Notes: generated by a model not told the origin, from the letters alone. A stretch of 35,450 bases of DNA from an uncultured bacterium (GCA_937981985.1 CALJNB010000003.1:1-35450); one strand, 5' to 3'. Counted from the stretch's first letter, positions 25,765 to 34,982 are shown. Translations and numbers: made by a program.

Positions 25765-28140
25765 CTATTCGAAAAAGAAACTATAATCTGACAAAAGGTA
25801 AACCAAAACCGATTGCCATGCGCGCACGGTATATGTGGAATCCTTATCCTCGGGTATAGCGGCTAGGATTAGCGCGCGTTCGGGGGCGGTATTACAGGAA
25901 AGCATCATGCTCTCGGGATAGCCTTCCTGACCCATGTTACTCACTCCGTCCTGTTGGATAGAGCTCCAAAGCGCGTAGGCCTTGTCGATTTCAACATCAT
26001 CTACTGCAAGGCGCTGACCTAAAATACGTTCGAAAAGATGTACAAGATTGTTTCGAATTGCAGATTCGTCCGTGTTCAGTCGGTCTAGGTTTGGGAAGAG
26101 TAGGCGTTCGTCAGCGGGTTTAGAAAAATCGAATGCCGTATTTTGGCACGCCATTTCTTCTGCCAAGAGATTCATAACTGCGCCGTTAACACCATTGGGG
26201 TTTTTAAGCCGTGTTGTGAGTTCTCGAGAGTCGATGCCGTCGTAAAGGTAATAAAAGTCAGCGTAATCGCGACCGTCGTAGGCGGCCGCGAAATCAGAAA
26301 GGACCGGCTTAGCGTTGGTCGCTTGCCACGATTTTCCAAAAATTGCCATCATCTTGGTCGATAGGTCTTCTGGAGACAAAAGATTCACAAGTCCGACTTC
26401 GCCTAACTCCACAGCGCGTTCGGCCGATAACTCCGTGTCAGAAATGTCGGCGGTGAGAAGCGGAGATTTCAACCACTCCTTGAGAATCGTTTTGAAGTTG
26501 TAATTGCTATCCACGAATGCTTTTGCGATCCGAATAATTTCTTTACGTTGTTCTTCGTACGCTCTTTGCTGTTCGGTGAAATACAACGCACTTGTATCCG
26601 TTGTTGCTTCGAGCCGTTCTCTTCCCGTCAAAAGGAAGTAGCCGTTGACCACCATTGCTAACGGAAACCGTCGATCGATAATGGTTTGTTCACCTAACCA
26701 TCTTTCGGGGTCCTTAAGTCTATCGGCGGGCATCAAATTCCCAGCAAGACCAGGTGTGTATGATGGGTCCCACGTGCCTCCGTAGGGTCGTCGGTATCCT
26801 GCGGTGGTAAAATTTTGAAGAAGCGCTGCCACCGGATCCATAGGAGTGTGACAAACACTGCATTGATTAAAATCTTTAGTCGGATTGGTGTAATTTACGA
26901 TAAGGTTCGCATCGCCTGCTCTAGGTGCGAGTTCTTCGAGGTTCGTATCCAAAAACACCTTGAAGAATACCCGCGAACGAGCGCGATTTAGATTGGTTGC
27001 GGTGGAAGTATATCGGTGCCACAGGATGGATGATGAAAGTAGACCTGCGTGGTAATAGTCTTCATCTGCAGGGACGCCCGACGTTCCGCCTCCGGGAAAC
27101 GTAACCGGTATAAACTCGTTTGGATCAGTAGGATCGACAAAGGGAAGCGCGTCGGCGGCGCTAAAATCTGCGGTGGCTAGATCAAGCGGTCCGGCGGGTT
27201 TAGTACCCAAATAGGCTTTAGCAGAGAAGTAATTCACCATCGCATAATTTGCTGTCAGAATTTCTGTAAAAGGCTTATCTCCTCGAACAACGTGAGATAT
27301 TAACTTTAGGGGACCCTGGCGCAAACCTCTCGAAGTCCCATATCTTGCGGTCGCGAATGCTGCTTTCTCTGCCGCGGTGACATTAGGAAGTGAATTCCAC
27401 CATGCTCGTAATGGAAATGTGCCGGGGTCGATACCACTGCGCGGGAATTCGATTCCGCGGGTATGGAGAATATCGTTCCATCCGCGTTCAAGGAATCCAT
27501 AAAAAGCATCCTCAGTCATCAGCGCATCGTACCTAGCATCAGAGACTCCAGAGGTTTCGGCCAAAGTGATCTCTTCCTGGGTCGGAAGGCGTCCCGCGAG
27601 TAAAAGAGTGGCTCGACGCAATTGTTGGTAATTATCCAACGGCTTGATTCCGTCCAGGTAAGGTTTTTGTGGCAGCGTATCCCCGCATTCGGTTGGATTA
27701 TCGATCCGTTTTACGAATTCTTCGAGAATTAAGGCTTCGGCGGAATCGGCATCGAATAATTTCCCTCCATCGTGTTTCGCGATATCGAGGGGTTTGAGAA
27801 TAAGGTTTGAACGGTTTTCAAAGTCCGGGTTTTTCTGTTTCGCCAGTGATTGCGAGGTCGCAAGATTGCGTTCTAAGTAGTCGGCATAGCCACCAGAAAA
27901 ATTGAGAACAAATGAAGAAGTCCCTGCAACTCCCGTGGCCGCGTGACAACCGCTGCAATTTTCTGTGATCATGGTGTTAACGGTTCGGTTAAAAAATAAC
28001 TCGTCGGAGATACAATCATCGTTTGAGCCGCCGTCGTTTTTGCCTAAGTCGGCTTTTGGCCCTGGGGTAGATTCAAGAGAACCCTCAAGAAGACATCCCG
28101 TTAACGAGATCATGAAAATAGCGGCGATAAGAGACTTCAT
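25765..28140 (-). CDS. Lipoprotein with two heme-c motifs, partner of DUF1501 protein
   Basis: 791 residues. Lipobox LTGC (Cys 16). A heme-binding CSGCH at 62-66 sits in an N-terminal cytochrome-like region (ENCSGCHAATG), and a second, CSVCH, lies near residue 427 before TPMDP. The middle (PLDNYQQLRRATLLLAGRLPTQEE) and C-terminal helical parts recall the DUF1549/DUF1592-type proteins that carry paired cytochrome motifs. Such proteins with DUF1501/DUF1552 partners are abundant in Planctomycetota and Myxococcota and have no established function. It is the first gene of a two-gene operon and starts divergently from the RND operon. Confidence 0.8.
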   Translation of the reverse strand: MKSLIAAIFMISLTGCLLEGSLESTPGPKADLGKNDGGSNDDCISDELFFNRTVNTMITENCSGCHAATGVAGTSSFVLNFSGGYADYLERNLATSQSLAKQKNPDFENRSNLILKPLDIAKHDGGKLFDADSAEALILEEFVKRIDNPTECGDTLPQKPYLDGIKPLDNYQQLRRATLLLAGRLPTQEEITLAETSGVSDARYDALMTEDAFYGFLERGWNDILHTRGIEFPRSGIDPGTFPLRAWWNSLPNVTAAEKAAFATARYGTSRGLRQGPLKLISHVVRGDKPFTEILTANYAMVNYFSAKAYLGTKPAGPLDLATADFSAADALPFVDPTDPNEFIPVTFPGGGTSGVPADEDYYHAGLLSSSILWHRYTSTATNLNRARSRVFFKVFLDTNLEELAPRAGDANLIVNYTNPTKDFNQCSVCHTPMDPVAALLQNFTTAGYRRPYGGTWDPSYTPGLAGNLMPADRLKDPERWLGEQTIIDRRFPLAMVVNGYFLLTGRERLEATTDTSALYFTEQQRAYEEQRKEIIRIAKAFVDSNYNFKTILKEWLKSPLLTADISDTELSAERAVELGEVGLVNLLSPEDLSTKMMAIFGKSWQATNAKPVLSDFAAAYDGRDYADFYYLYDGIDSRELTTRLKNPNGVNGAVMNLLAEEMACQNTAFDFSKPADERLLFPNLDRLNTDESAIRNNLVHLFERILGQRLAVDDVEIDKAYALWSSIQQDGVSNMGQEGYPESMMLSCNTAPERALILAAIPEDKDSTYTVRAWQSVLVYLLSDYSFFFE

Positions 28141-28264
28141 TCGGCTCCGCGATAAAATTGTAGTGGAACGCTATTCTACCTTTTTCAGTGCCGCTGATCC
28201 AGTAATTTGATATTTGGGCTATACTTTAGCGCAAAACGGGAGTTTTTTGGGTTCTCAAAGCGAG

Positions 28265-28295
28265 GTTCAATCCGAATCGATTCGCGATGTTGAAC
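28265..28295. promoter_or_regulatory. Nested palindrome in the divergent promoter region
   Basis: Outer arms GTTCAA (28265-28270) and TTGAAC (28290-28295) enclose a perfect ten-base palindrome GAATCGATTC (28274-28283). The right arm coincides with the -35 element TTGAAC of the RND operon, a place where a dimeric repressor would block transcription. An operator function is inferred. Confidence 0.4.
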
Positions 28296-28318
28296 TACGG
28301 TCGTATAGAAGATAAATC
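28290..28318 (+). promoter_or_regulatory. Possible promoter of the SBP-thioredoxin-RND operon
   Basis: TTGAAC (28290-28295), a 17-base spacer and TAAATC (28313-28318). An alternative -10, TATACT, lies further upstream at 28220-28225. Both are moderate. Confidence 0.35.
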
Positions 28319-28367
28319 CTCGCTAATCTGCCTTGGCTAACACCGGGCAATCGCGTAAACACAAACC

Positions 28368-29909
28368 GTGAACTCAAACGTATACATCCTTATTCTCGCA
28401 TGCCTTATTTTTGGCTGCTCCGATCCGATCGACGAGGGTTTTGTCGTTCTACTTGATTCTCAACCTAAGGGGTTGGATCCAAGATTTGCGACCAGCGATG
28501 GTTCGGCGAAACTGGTAGGCCTGCTTCACGCCGGGTTGATGAACGGTGATACTGAAGATGGTAAGCCTGAATATGAGTTGGCAAAGTCAATTAAAAACAC
28601 CTCAGATACGACCTACGAGATTATTCTTCGCGATGATATCTTTTTTCACGATGGTAAACGAGTTACTGCAGCCGATGTTGAATATACATTTATGGAACTT
28701 GGCTCAGAAAAGGTTAAAAGTCCCTACGCTGGAATTAGTAGGAGAATTGAAACCTTTAAAGTAAACTCTGATACTTCTATTTCAATTACACTCAAAAAAC
28801 CTCACGCACCCTTTATGACGGATTTATCTTTGGGGATTGTGCCTAAACATATTTGTTCTGGGCATAAAGAATGTCCGGGAAGTCCAATTGGTGCGGGCCC
28901 TTTTAAATTCGTTTCACAACCCGCTGAAGGGGTCTACCGCTTTGCTGCTTTCGAAAATTATATGCAAGGTATGCCGAAGCTCAAGAAGTTGAGCTTTCGC
29001 GTGGTTAAAGATGATAATAGTCGACTTCTCGGATTGTTGGGAAATAGCGCTAATCTTGTACAGAATGCGGTTGCACCGATGATGCTGCCCGTCGTTTCGG
29101 ACAACGAAAAGCTAGAAATTAAAAAGCAATCGTCTTTTAAGTATACTTATATCGCTTTCAACCTCGAGCATCCAATCCTGAAGGATTTAAAAGTCCGTGA
29201 AGCTATAGCCCACAGTATCAATCGGCCATCAATAATCGAGTATAAATTTCGCGGCGCGGCTAGCCTTTCCTCTGGGATGCTTGCTCCGAACCATTGGGCT
29301 TATAACCCCGATGTCAAAAAGTTTGGATTGGATTTGGAAAAAGCAAAACAACTTCTCGACGAAGCAGGGTATCCCGATCCAGACGGTGAGGGTCCTAAGG
29401 CAAGATTCGAGTTCGAATTTAAGGTGTCGTCTAATAAATTTCGTCGTGCTTTAGCCGAGCTCATCTCCAATCAACTCGCTAAAGTGGGAATAAAAGTAAC
29501 GGTTCGTGCGTACGAATGGGGAACCTTTTTTAGTGACGTAAAATCTAGGAATTTCGCTATGACAACGCTTCAGTGGCCCTCCGTTTTAGAACCTTCATTA
29601 TATTCATGGGTTTTTCATTCGAAAAACATTCCAAGTCCAGAAAATCGTTCTGCGGGCGCTAATCGCGGCGCCTATAGAAACGAAAAGATGGATGCCTTAC
29701 TCGACGCTGGAAACCTGGAAATTGATCCCGAAAAGCGCAAGGTTATTTATAACCAAGTGCAGGCCATCCTCGCTGAAGATCTGCCCTATATTTCTCTATG
29801 GCACGAAGATAATATCGCGATTATGAAAAAAGGGTCTCAAGATTATTTTGTGACACCTAATGCGCGCTTTGAAGCATTGAAGCAGACATCTTTTTCGGAA
29901 ATGAGATGA
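28368..29909 (+). CDS. Family 5 extracellular solute-binding lipoprotein (OppA/DppA-like)
   Basis: 513 residues. Lipobox IFGC (Cys 17). Family 5 features: LDSQPKGLDPRFATSDGSAKLVGLLHAGLM, YEIILRDDIFFHDGKRVTAADVEYTF, PIGAGPFKF, KYTYIAFNLEHPILKDLKVREAIAHSINR, ending with AEDLPYISLWHEDNIAIM. Such proteins bind peptides, nickel or other solutes for an ABC importer, but no permease or ATPase gene is near. Instead it is the first gene of an operon with a membrane thioredoxin and an RND pump. The start is a GTG at 28368, the only one possible below the in-frame stop at 28356-28358. Its stop overlaps the next start (ATGA). The substrate is unknown. Confidence 0.9.
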   Translation: MNSNVYILILACLIFGCSDPIDEGFVVLLDSQPKGLDPRFATSDGSAKLVGLLHAGLMNGDTEDGKPEYELAKSIKNTSDTTYEIILRDDIFFHDGKRVTAADVEYTFMELGSEKVKSPYAGISRRIETFKVNSDTSISITLKKPHAPFMTDLSLGIVPKHICSGHKECPGSPIGAGPFKFVSQPAEGVYRFAAFENYMQGMPKLKKLSFRVVKDDNSRLLGLLGNSANLVQNAVAPMMLPVVSDNEKLEIKKQSSFKYTYIAFNLEHPILKDLKVREAIAHSINRPSIIEYKFRGAASLSSGMLAPNHWAYNPDVKKFGLDLEKAKQLLDEAGYPDPDGEGPKARFEFEFKVSSNKFRRALAELISNQLAKVGIKVTVRAYEWGTFFSDVKSRNFAMTTLQWPSVLEPSLYSWVFHSKNIPSPENRSAGANRGAYRNEKMDALLDAGNLEIDPEKRKVIYNQVQAILAEDLPYISLWHEDNIAIMKKGSQDYFVTPNARFEALKQTSFSEMR

Positions 29910-30472
29910 ACGCGTTGGAAGAATCTAAATCGGTCCCTTCCCAAAAAAATGGGAGGGAAGAAGGCGCTTTTCCCGCCTTTATTTACGTTCTACTGGCGAT
30001 CGTTGTTGGGATGTTTGTCTTGTCTATGTTTCCGTCTGGGGTAGGCTTGATGGTGGATAAACCCTCACCCGAATTGCAACTCCGAAATATGGCTGGGGAT
30101 CTAAAAATAATGGAGCCGAAAAGCGACAAGATAAAAGTTCTCGACTTTTGGGCATCGTGGTGTGGACCTTGTTTTACACAGGTCCCATCACTCATTCGCC
30201 TCGAAAGAGAAAATAAAGATGTTGAGGTTTGGTCGGTCAACACCGACGCGCCCGGAATTGGACGACGCAGCAAGATCGAAAGTTTTATGCAGCGAGGAGG
30301 TTGGAGTTTTGATGTTCTTTTGGATACTGGAAGGGCAGTTCAGAATTTCAATGTATCCGCATTCCCGTCGATCGTCGTTATCGCAAGAGATGGTAATATC
30401 ATCCATGCATCATCGGGAACCCACTCCTATGATTCTCTCATTGGACACGTAAAAGAGGCTAGAAAGCGATGA
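29906..30472 (+). CDS. Membrane-anchored TlpA/ResA-like thioredoxin
   Basis: 188 residues. A single membrane segment (~23-43) places the thioredoxin domain in the periplasm. The active site is WCGPC (85-89) within VLDFWASWCGPCF, with the cis-proline in SAFPSIVVI. The N-terminal ~20 residues are charged. Such proteins keep periplasmic cysteines reduced, often for cytochrome c maturation or for a specific partner. Start and stop overlap the neighbours by four bases (ATGA on both sides), so translation is coupled with the SBP and the RND adaptor. A specific partner in this operon is inferred from context only. Confidence 0.9.
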   Translation: MNALEESKSVPSQKNGREEGAFPAFIYVLLAIVVGMFVLSMFPSGVGLMVDKPSPELQLRNMAGDLKIMEPKSDKIKVLDFWASWCGPCFTQVPSLIRLERENKDVEVWSVNTDAPGIGRRSKIESFMQRGGWSFDVLLDTGRAVQNFNVSAFPSIVVIARDGNIIHASSGTHSYDSLIGHVKEARKR

Positions 30473-31512
30473 AGAAATTAGTTCCAATATACATTCTTCT
30501 ATTTGCCCTTTGCGCTTGTAAAGTTGACTTGGGGAAGACGGAAAAAAAACGAAAGCAATTCGTGGAAAAGCCTACGCCTGTTGTTGTAGAGAAAGTAAGT
30601 CGGATTACTATGTCTGACGCGCTTCTCTCTACAAGTACGGTCGATTCTAGAAATTCGATTGATATTTTGGCAGAGGTTCCGGGTGTCCTTGCTCAACTTT
30701 GGGTGGAAGAGGGGGACGTCGTCAAAAAGGGGAAAAGACTGGCCAAGATTCAACGCGCAGACCTAGGTCTAAGCGTGAAAAGCGCCTCAACTTCGGTCAA
30801 GCAACTTGAACGAGAGGTCTTGAGATTAAAACCTCTATTCGATAAGGGAATCGTATCCCGTCAGATTTATGATAACGCGGTTTACCAATTCGATCAGGCT
30901 AAACTTGAACAGAGCCGCGCAAATAATGCGGCAGGAAACGCCTCAGTTCGGGCTACATCCAAGGGGGTTGTTGCGATGAAGTTTGTGAATTTGGGGCAGC
31001 AGGTCGCGGTCGGAACGCCCTTGTTTAAAATTATTGACCCGGAAGATCTTATTGTAAACGTACACTTGCCCGAACGTGCGCTTTCGGACGAACTATTGGG
31101 GAGAAAAGTTATCGTTGAAAGTGAAGCTATAGGGGTGAAGGCGGATGGTATTGTCGAAAAGGTAAGTCCCATCGTCGATCCTAGGAGCGGCACGGTTAGT
31201 GTTAAAATCGCTATCGATAAAAATACGAAACTTCTATCTGGAATGTTTGTGCGCACAAGACTTGTCACCAATGAGAAAACGAATGTAATGGCGGTTCCTC
31301 GTCGTGCACTTATTTATAACGAAGATGAGATCTCTATCTTTGTTGTCGATGGCACGGTCGCCAAACGAAAGGTTATTGAAATCGGTTTGAAAGATTCGAT
31401 AAACGCCGAGGTCGTCACCGGTTTAACGGGCGAAGAACAAGTTATCGTTATGGGTCAGGATACGTTGAAAAACGGAACTCTTATTTTAGTTGAGCAAACC
31501 GAAAAGCCTTAG
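30469..31512 (+). CDS. RND efflux periplasmic adaptor (membrane fusion) lipoprotein
   Basis: 347 residues. Lipobox CAC (Cys 17). The order is that of the HlyD/AcrA family: lipoyl half-motif (ILAEVPGVLAQLWVEEGDVVKKG), a short helical hairpin (EREVLRLKPLFDKGIVSRQIYDN), the second lipoyl half (VRATSKGVVAMKFVNLGQQVAVGTPLF), a beta-barrel and the membrane-proximal domain (LSGMFVRTRL ... AVPRRALIYN). It links the pump to an outer-membrane channel, but no TolC-like gene is in the operon. The start overlaps the thioredoxin gene by four bases and the stop is two bases from the pump start. Confidence 0.92.
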   Translation: MKKLVPIYILLFALCACKVDLGKTEKKRKQFVEKPTPVVVEKVSRITMSDALLSTSTVDSRNSIDILAEVPGVLAQLWVEEGDVVKKGKRLAKIQRADLGLSVKSASTSVKQLEREVLRLKPLFDKGIVSRQIYDNAVYQFDQAKLEQSRANNAAGNASVRATSKGVVAMKFVNLGQQVAVGTPLFKIIDPEDLIVNVHLPERALSDELLGRKVIVESEAIGVKADGIVEKVSPIVDPRSGTVSVKIAIDKNTKLLSGMFVRTRLVTNEKTNVMAVPRRALIYNEDEISIFVVDGTVAKRKVIEIGLKDSINAEVVTGLTGEEQVIVMGQDTLKNGTLILVEQTEKP

Positions 31513-31514
31513 CT

Positions 31515-34500
31515 ATGGATCCATCAAAACTTACAATCGATCGCCCTATCGCAACGCTTATGATCGCCATCGCGATCTCCGTTTTCGGGTTTATTTCCTA
31601 TAAGCAATTACCCGTTAACCTGCTACCCAAAATCTCTTACCCGACGTTGACGATTCGAACCGAGAATCCAGGCGCTGCGCCACAAGAGATCGAAAAAAAT
31701 ATAACCGACAATTTGGAACAGATCGTTCGCACTGTTGAAGGTGTGGTCGATGTTGAGAGCACCAGTTTCGCAGGACAATCCGACATCGTCCTTCGGTTTA
31801 CTTGGGATACTGACATGAATGCGGCGTTGCAAAAAGTGCGCGAACGTGTCGAATTGGTGAGGCTAGACGAAAATATTTCACAACCTCTCATCTTGCGTTT
31901 TGACCCCGATTTAGATCCTATTTTAAAAATAGGTCTATTTGGAGAGCAATTTTCAAAAAGAGGTGACCAACCCATTTCGTTATCTGAGTTGCGTTTCATC
32001 GCCGAAGATAAGATTGAACCCGAACTCCAAAAACTAAGCGGTGTTGCGATGGTCAAGGTTCGTGGGGGATCCAACAAAGTTATTCGTGTCGAGATCGATC
32101 CAAAACGTCTGGCGCGACTCGGTCTGTCTCACAGTGATGTCTCGAATCGACTGCGTTCAGAGAATGTTAATCTTGCTGGTGGAGCATTGGTCGAAGGGAA
32201 TGTCACCTATTTAGTACGAACTTTAAATGCTTTTTCGGGTGTAAAAGACGTATCAGATTTAATTATTATGAGTGCCGATGGACGTTCGATTCCGCTAAAG
32301 CAGGTTGCCGAGATTTCTAAGGTTCCTGATGAGAACGAGATTATTACTCGGATGGGTGTAGACGGAAAGGTTCGACCTTCTCTCATTCTAGAGGTTTTTC
32401 GAGAACCGAGCGCGAATATGATTGATGTTTCGACTCGTGTTAAAAACCGTCTATTTGGGAAAACCGCAACGCTTAAAAAACGAGCCAAATATTTGGCCGA
32501 AGATCATGCGACCCGCATCGCCAATCGTAGCTATAAATTGGCGACCGATGATGCGTCGGTTCCGACCGGTTTGGCCCCGAGGCGTTCGGGCATTTTGTCC
32601 GACGAGTTGGGAAGCGGTATCCAACTGCGGGTTCTTAATGACCAATCGACATTTATCGAACGAAGTGTCGATGAAGTTATGAAGACTGCGATGTGGGGAA
32701 GTTTTTTCGCGATTCTTGTTCTGTTCCTTTTTCTGCGTAACATCTGGGCTACCTTTATCATCGCAGTAGCAATACCCTTATCGGTGATTGGAACCTTCGG
32801 TGCCTTTCGCTTCTTCGACGTTTCTTTAAACGTCATGAGTCTAGGCGGACTGGCACTGGGGATTGGTATGTTAGTTGATAACGCTGTAGTCGTTTTGGAG
32901 AGTATTGTTCGCTGCCGGGAGGAAGGCGATAATCCCCGAGAAGCAGCACAACGCGGCACGCGTGAAGTTGCGGGGGCCGTTATTGCGAGCACTTTGACTT
33001 CTCTTGCCGTGTTTGTGCCCATCGCCTTTGTATCTGGTATTGCCGGACAGATTTTTAGAGATCTTGCGTTGAGTGTCGTCTTTTCGCTTTCAGCAAGTTT
33101 GGGTTTCGCATTGCTTTTCGTTCCGATGTTATCGGCGCGTGGGTTTGAAAAAGACGATAATTCAACGTTGAACAACGAAACACATCGCGGCTTCTATACC
33201 TTAGAAATTTTGAAGTCGAACTTTTCATACTGGAGGAAAAAGCTCAGCGACTCGAAAATTTGGCTTCCTGTAGCTTTAGTCGTCAGCGTTTTCGTGATCC
33301 TTCGAACTCTTATTTTTTTCCCGCTTGAGCTTGTCATTGGGAAGGTGGGCGGCGCTTTGCTTTCCAATTTCGCTAAGGTCTTGGGAATCACTTTTCGATT
33401 CATTACCAAGCAGCGTATTCATGAAGGAAACCAACGTTCAATTCTGATTCGAAGCTACGAGAAAGTCATTCGTGGTGCCCTGCGATCTCGCTATGTGGTT
33501 GTTCTATTTTCTATCGTCCTGTTTGCGTTTTCTATTTGGCGCTTTGGCGAATTGGGCACACGTTTGTTGCCCACCCTGCACCAAGGTAGTTTTGAACTAC
33601 TGACACAGTTTCCGGTTGGTACCCGCCTAGAAGAAAGTTCAGCTCGTGTTTCAAAATTAGAAAAATCACTTCTCGAGGTTGAGGGTATCGATCAATTATC
33701 GACGGTCGTTGGGGTAGAGAAGTCTGATCTTAACGCGGAAGGTGGCGAACATAGCGTGAAGATTTTGGTTACACTTTCGCCGTCGGACAACCCGAAGGAA
33801 AACGAAGACCGGATATCAAACGTAGTACGGGATTTAGGTGCCACCCTCGCCGGTGCGTCTATGGAAATTCGTCGCCCTAAAACCTTATCGTTGAAGTCTG
33901 CAATTGATGTTCAAGTTTACTATTCTGATTTGGAGGTATTGCAAAATACGTCGGAACAACTGCGCACAAAACTTCGCGAGATTGATGGTATTCGTGACTT
34001 GAGAAATAGTCTGCGTAGCGGATTTCCAGAAATTCGTATTGAAATGAATCGAGAACGTTTGGCTGCTTTCGGTATTTCTGCAAAAGACGTTGGCGAAGCG
34101 ATACGTGGACAATTACAGGGTACCAAAAGTACGGAAATTCAAACGGGCGCTCAAAGTTATGATGTTATCTTACGTACCGATCCGCGTTTTCTTCAAGATA
34201 TTGAAGGACTTCGTCGATTGGTTATAAAAGCTGGCGGGCCAACTGCAAACGACATTCAATTGGGGGCACTCTCTAATATTTCTATTGCAAAAGGGCCAAG
34301 TGAAATTCGACATATTTCAGGACGACGCGTGGCTGTTTTGAGCGCTGAGGTCGAGTTAAATTCTTTGAGTCAAACGTCGACTCGAATTGAAGATGTCTTG
34401 CGCGATAATCCACCACGTTCAGGCATGTCTTATGTTGTAGGCGGTCAGTCGGGTATGACCGACGAGGCATTCGAAAATTTATTATACGCGTTTTTACTGG

Positions 34501-34982
34501 CAGTCTTTTTAGTTTATATCGTCCTTGCCAGTAAGTTTGAAAGTTTTCGCGGACCCTTCGTGATTTTGTTATCAATTCCTCTCGCAATAAGCGGGGTAGT
34601 ACTCGCACTAGAACTTACAGGAACATATTTAAGCGTACTTGTATTCGTCGGGTTGATTATGTTGGCAGGAATCGTGGTAAATAATGCCATCGTTCTGGTT
34701 GACTATATTAATCAGATGCGCGCCCAGTTTGAAGATTTAGATGAAGCGATTATTGCCGCTTGTTCAGCGCGCCTGAGGCCAGTTCTAATTACGACTCTAA
34801 CAACCATACTAGGACTACTTCCGATGGCGATTGGTTTGGGCGATGGTGCGGAGTTGCGACAACCACTTGCGATTACGGTCATAGCCGGACTCTTAAGTGC
34901 AACCTTGTTGACGTTGGTTGTGATTCCGGCACTCTACCGAATCATGTTAAGCGGCAAAATCGCGACAATCGAAGTGAGTTGA
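31515..34982 (+). CDS. RND multidrug/solute efflux permease (HAE1-like)
   Basis: 1155 residues, about 100 longer than AcrB. TM1 is at ~10-30 (IATLMIAIAISVFGFI), followed by the porter domain (VNLLPKISYPTLTIRTENPGAAPQEIEK). TM4 has LGIGMLVDNAVVVLESI (a single Asp; AcrB has DD) and TM10 GIVVNNAIVLVDYIN (Asn where AcrB has the proton-relay Lys); both occur in SwrC/HAE1-like pumps. Two stretches are unusual: ~45 extra residues (about 325-370) before TM2, and ~80 extra residues between TM6 and TM7 with additional hydrophobic segments (IWLPVALVVSVFVIL, FFPLELVIGKVGGALL). The exported substrate cannot be read from the sequence. Confidence 0.92.
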   Translation: MDPSKLTIDRPIATLMIAIAISVFGFISYKQLPVNLLPKISYPTLTIRTENPGAAPQEIEKNITDNLEQIVRTVEGVVDVESTSFAGQSDIVLRFTWDTDMNAALQKVRERVELVRLDENISQPLILRFDPDLDPILKIGLFGEQFSKRGDQPISLSELRFIAEDKIEPELQKLSGVAMVKVRGGSNKVIRVEIDPKRLARLGLSHSDVSNRLRSENVNLAGGALVEGNVTYLVRTLNAFSGVKDVSDLIIMSADGRSIPLKQVAEISKVPDENEIITRMGVDGKVRPSLILEVFREPSANMIDVSTRVKNRLFGKTATLKKRAKYLAEDHATRIANRSYKLATDDASVPTGLAPRRSGILSDELGSGIQLRVLNDQSTFIERSVDEVMKTAMWGSFFAILVLFLFLRNIWATFIIAVAIPLSVIGTFGAFRFFDVSLNVMSLGGLALGIGMLVDNAVVVLESIVRCREEGDNPREAAQRGTREVAGAVIASTLTSLAVFVPIAFVSGIAGQIFRDLALSVVFSLSASLGFALLFVPMLSARGFEKDDNSTLNNETHRGFYTLEILKSNFSYWRKKLSDSKIWLPVALVVSVFVILRTLIFFPLELVIGKVGGALLSNFAKVLGITFRFITKQRIHEGNQRSILIRSYEKVIRGALRSRYVVVLFSIVLFAFSIWRFGELGTRLLPTLHQGSFELLTQFPVGTRLEESSARVSKLEKSLLEVEGIDQLSTVVGVEKSDLNAEGGEHSVKILVTLSPSDNPKENEDRISNVVRDLGATLAGASMEIRRPKTLSLKSAIDVQVYYSDLEVLQNTSEQLRTKLREIDGIRDLRNSLRSGFPEIRIEMNRERLAAFGISAKDVGEAIRGQLQGTKSTEIQTGAQSYDVILRTDPRFLQDIEGLRRLVIKAGGPTANDIQLGALSNISIAKGPSEIRHISGRRVAVLSAEVELNSLSQTSTRIEDVLRDNPPRSGMSYVVGGQSGMTDEAFENLLYAFLLAVFLVYIVLASKFESFRGPFVILLSIPLAISGVVLALELTGTYLSVLVFVGLIMLAGIVVNNAIVLVDYINQMRAQFEDLDEAIIAACSARLRPVLITTLTTILGLLPMAIGLGDGAELRQPLAITVIAGLLSATLLTLVVIPALYRIMLSGKIATIEVS

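Noticed and set aside
32531..33175. 214-residue minus-strand ORF inside the RND pump
   Set aside because: Fully antisense to a conserved RND region, with no recognisable domain and low-complexity Ser/Thr/Lys composition.
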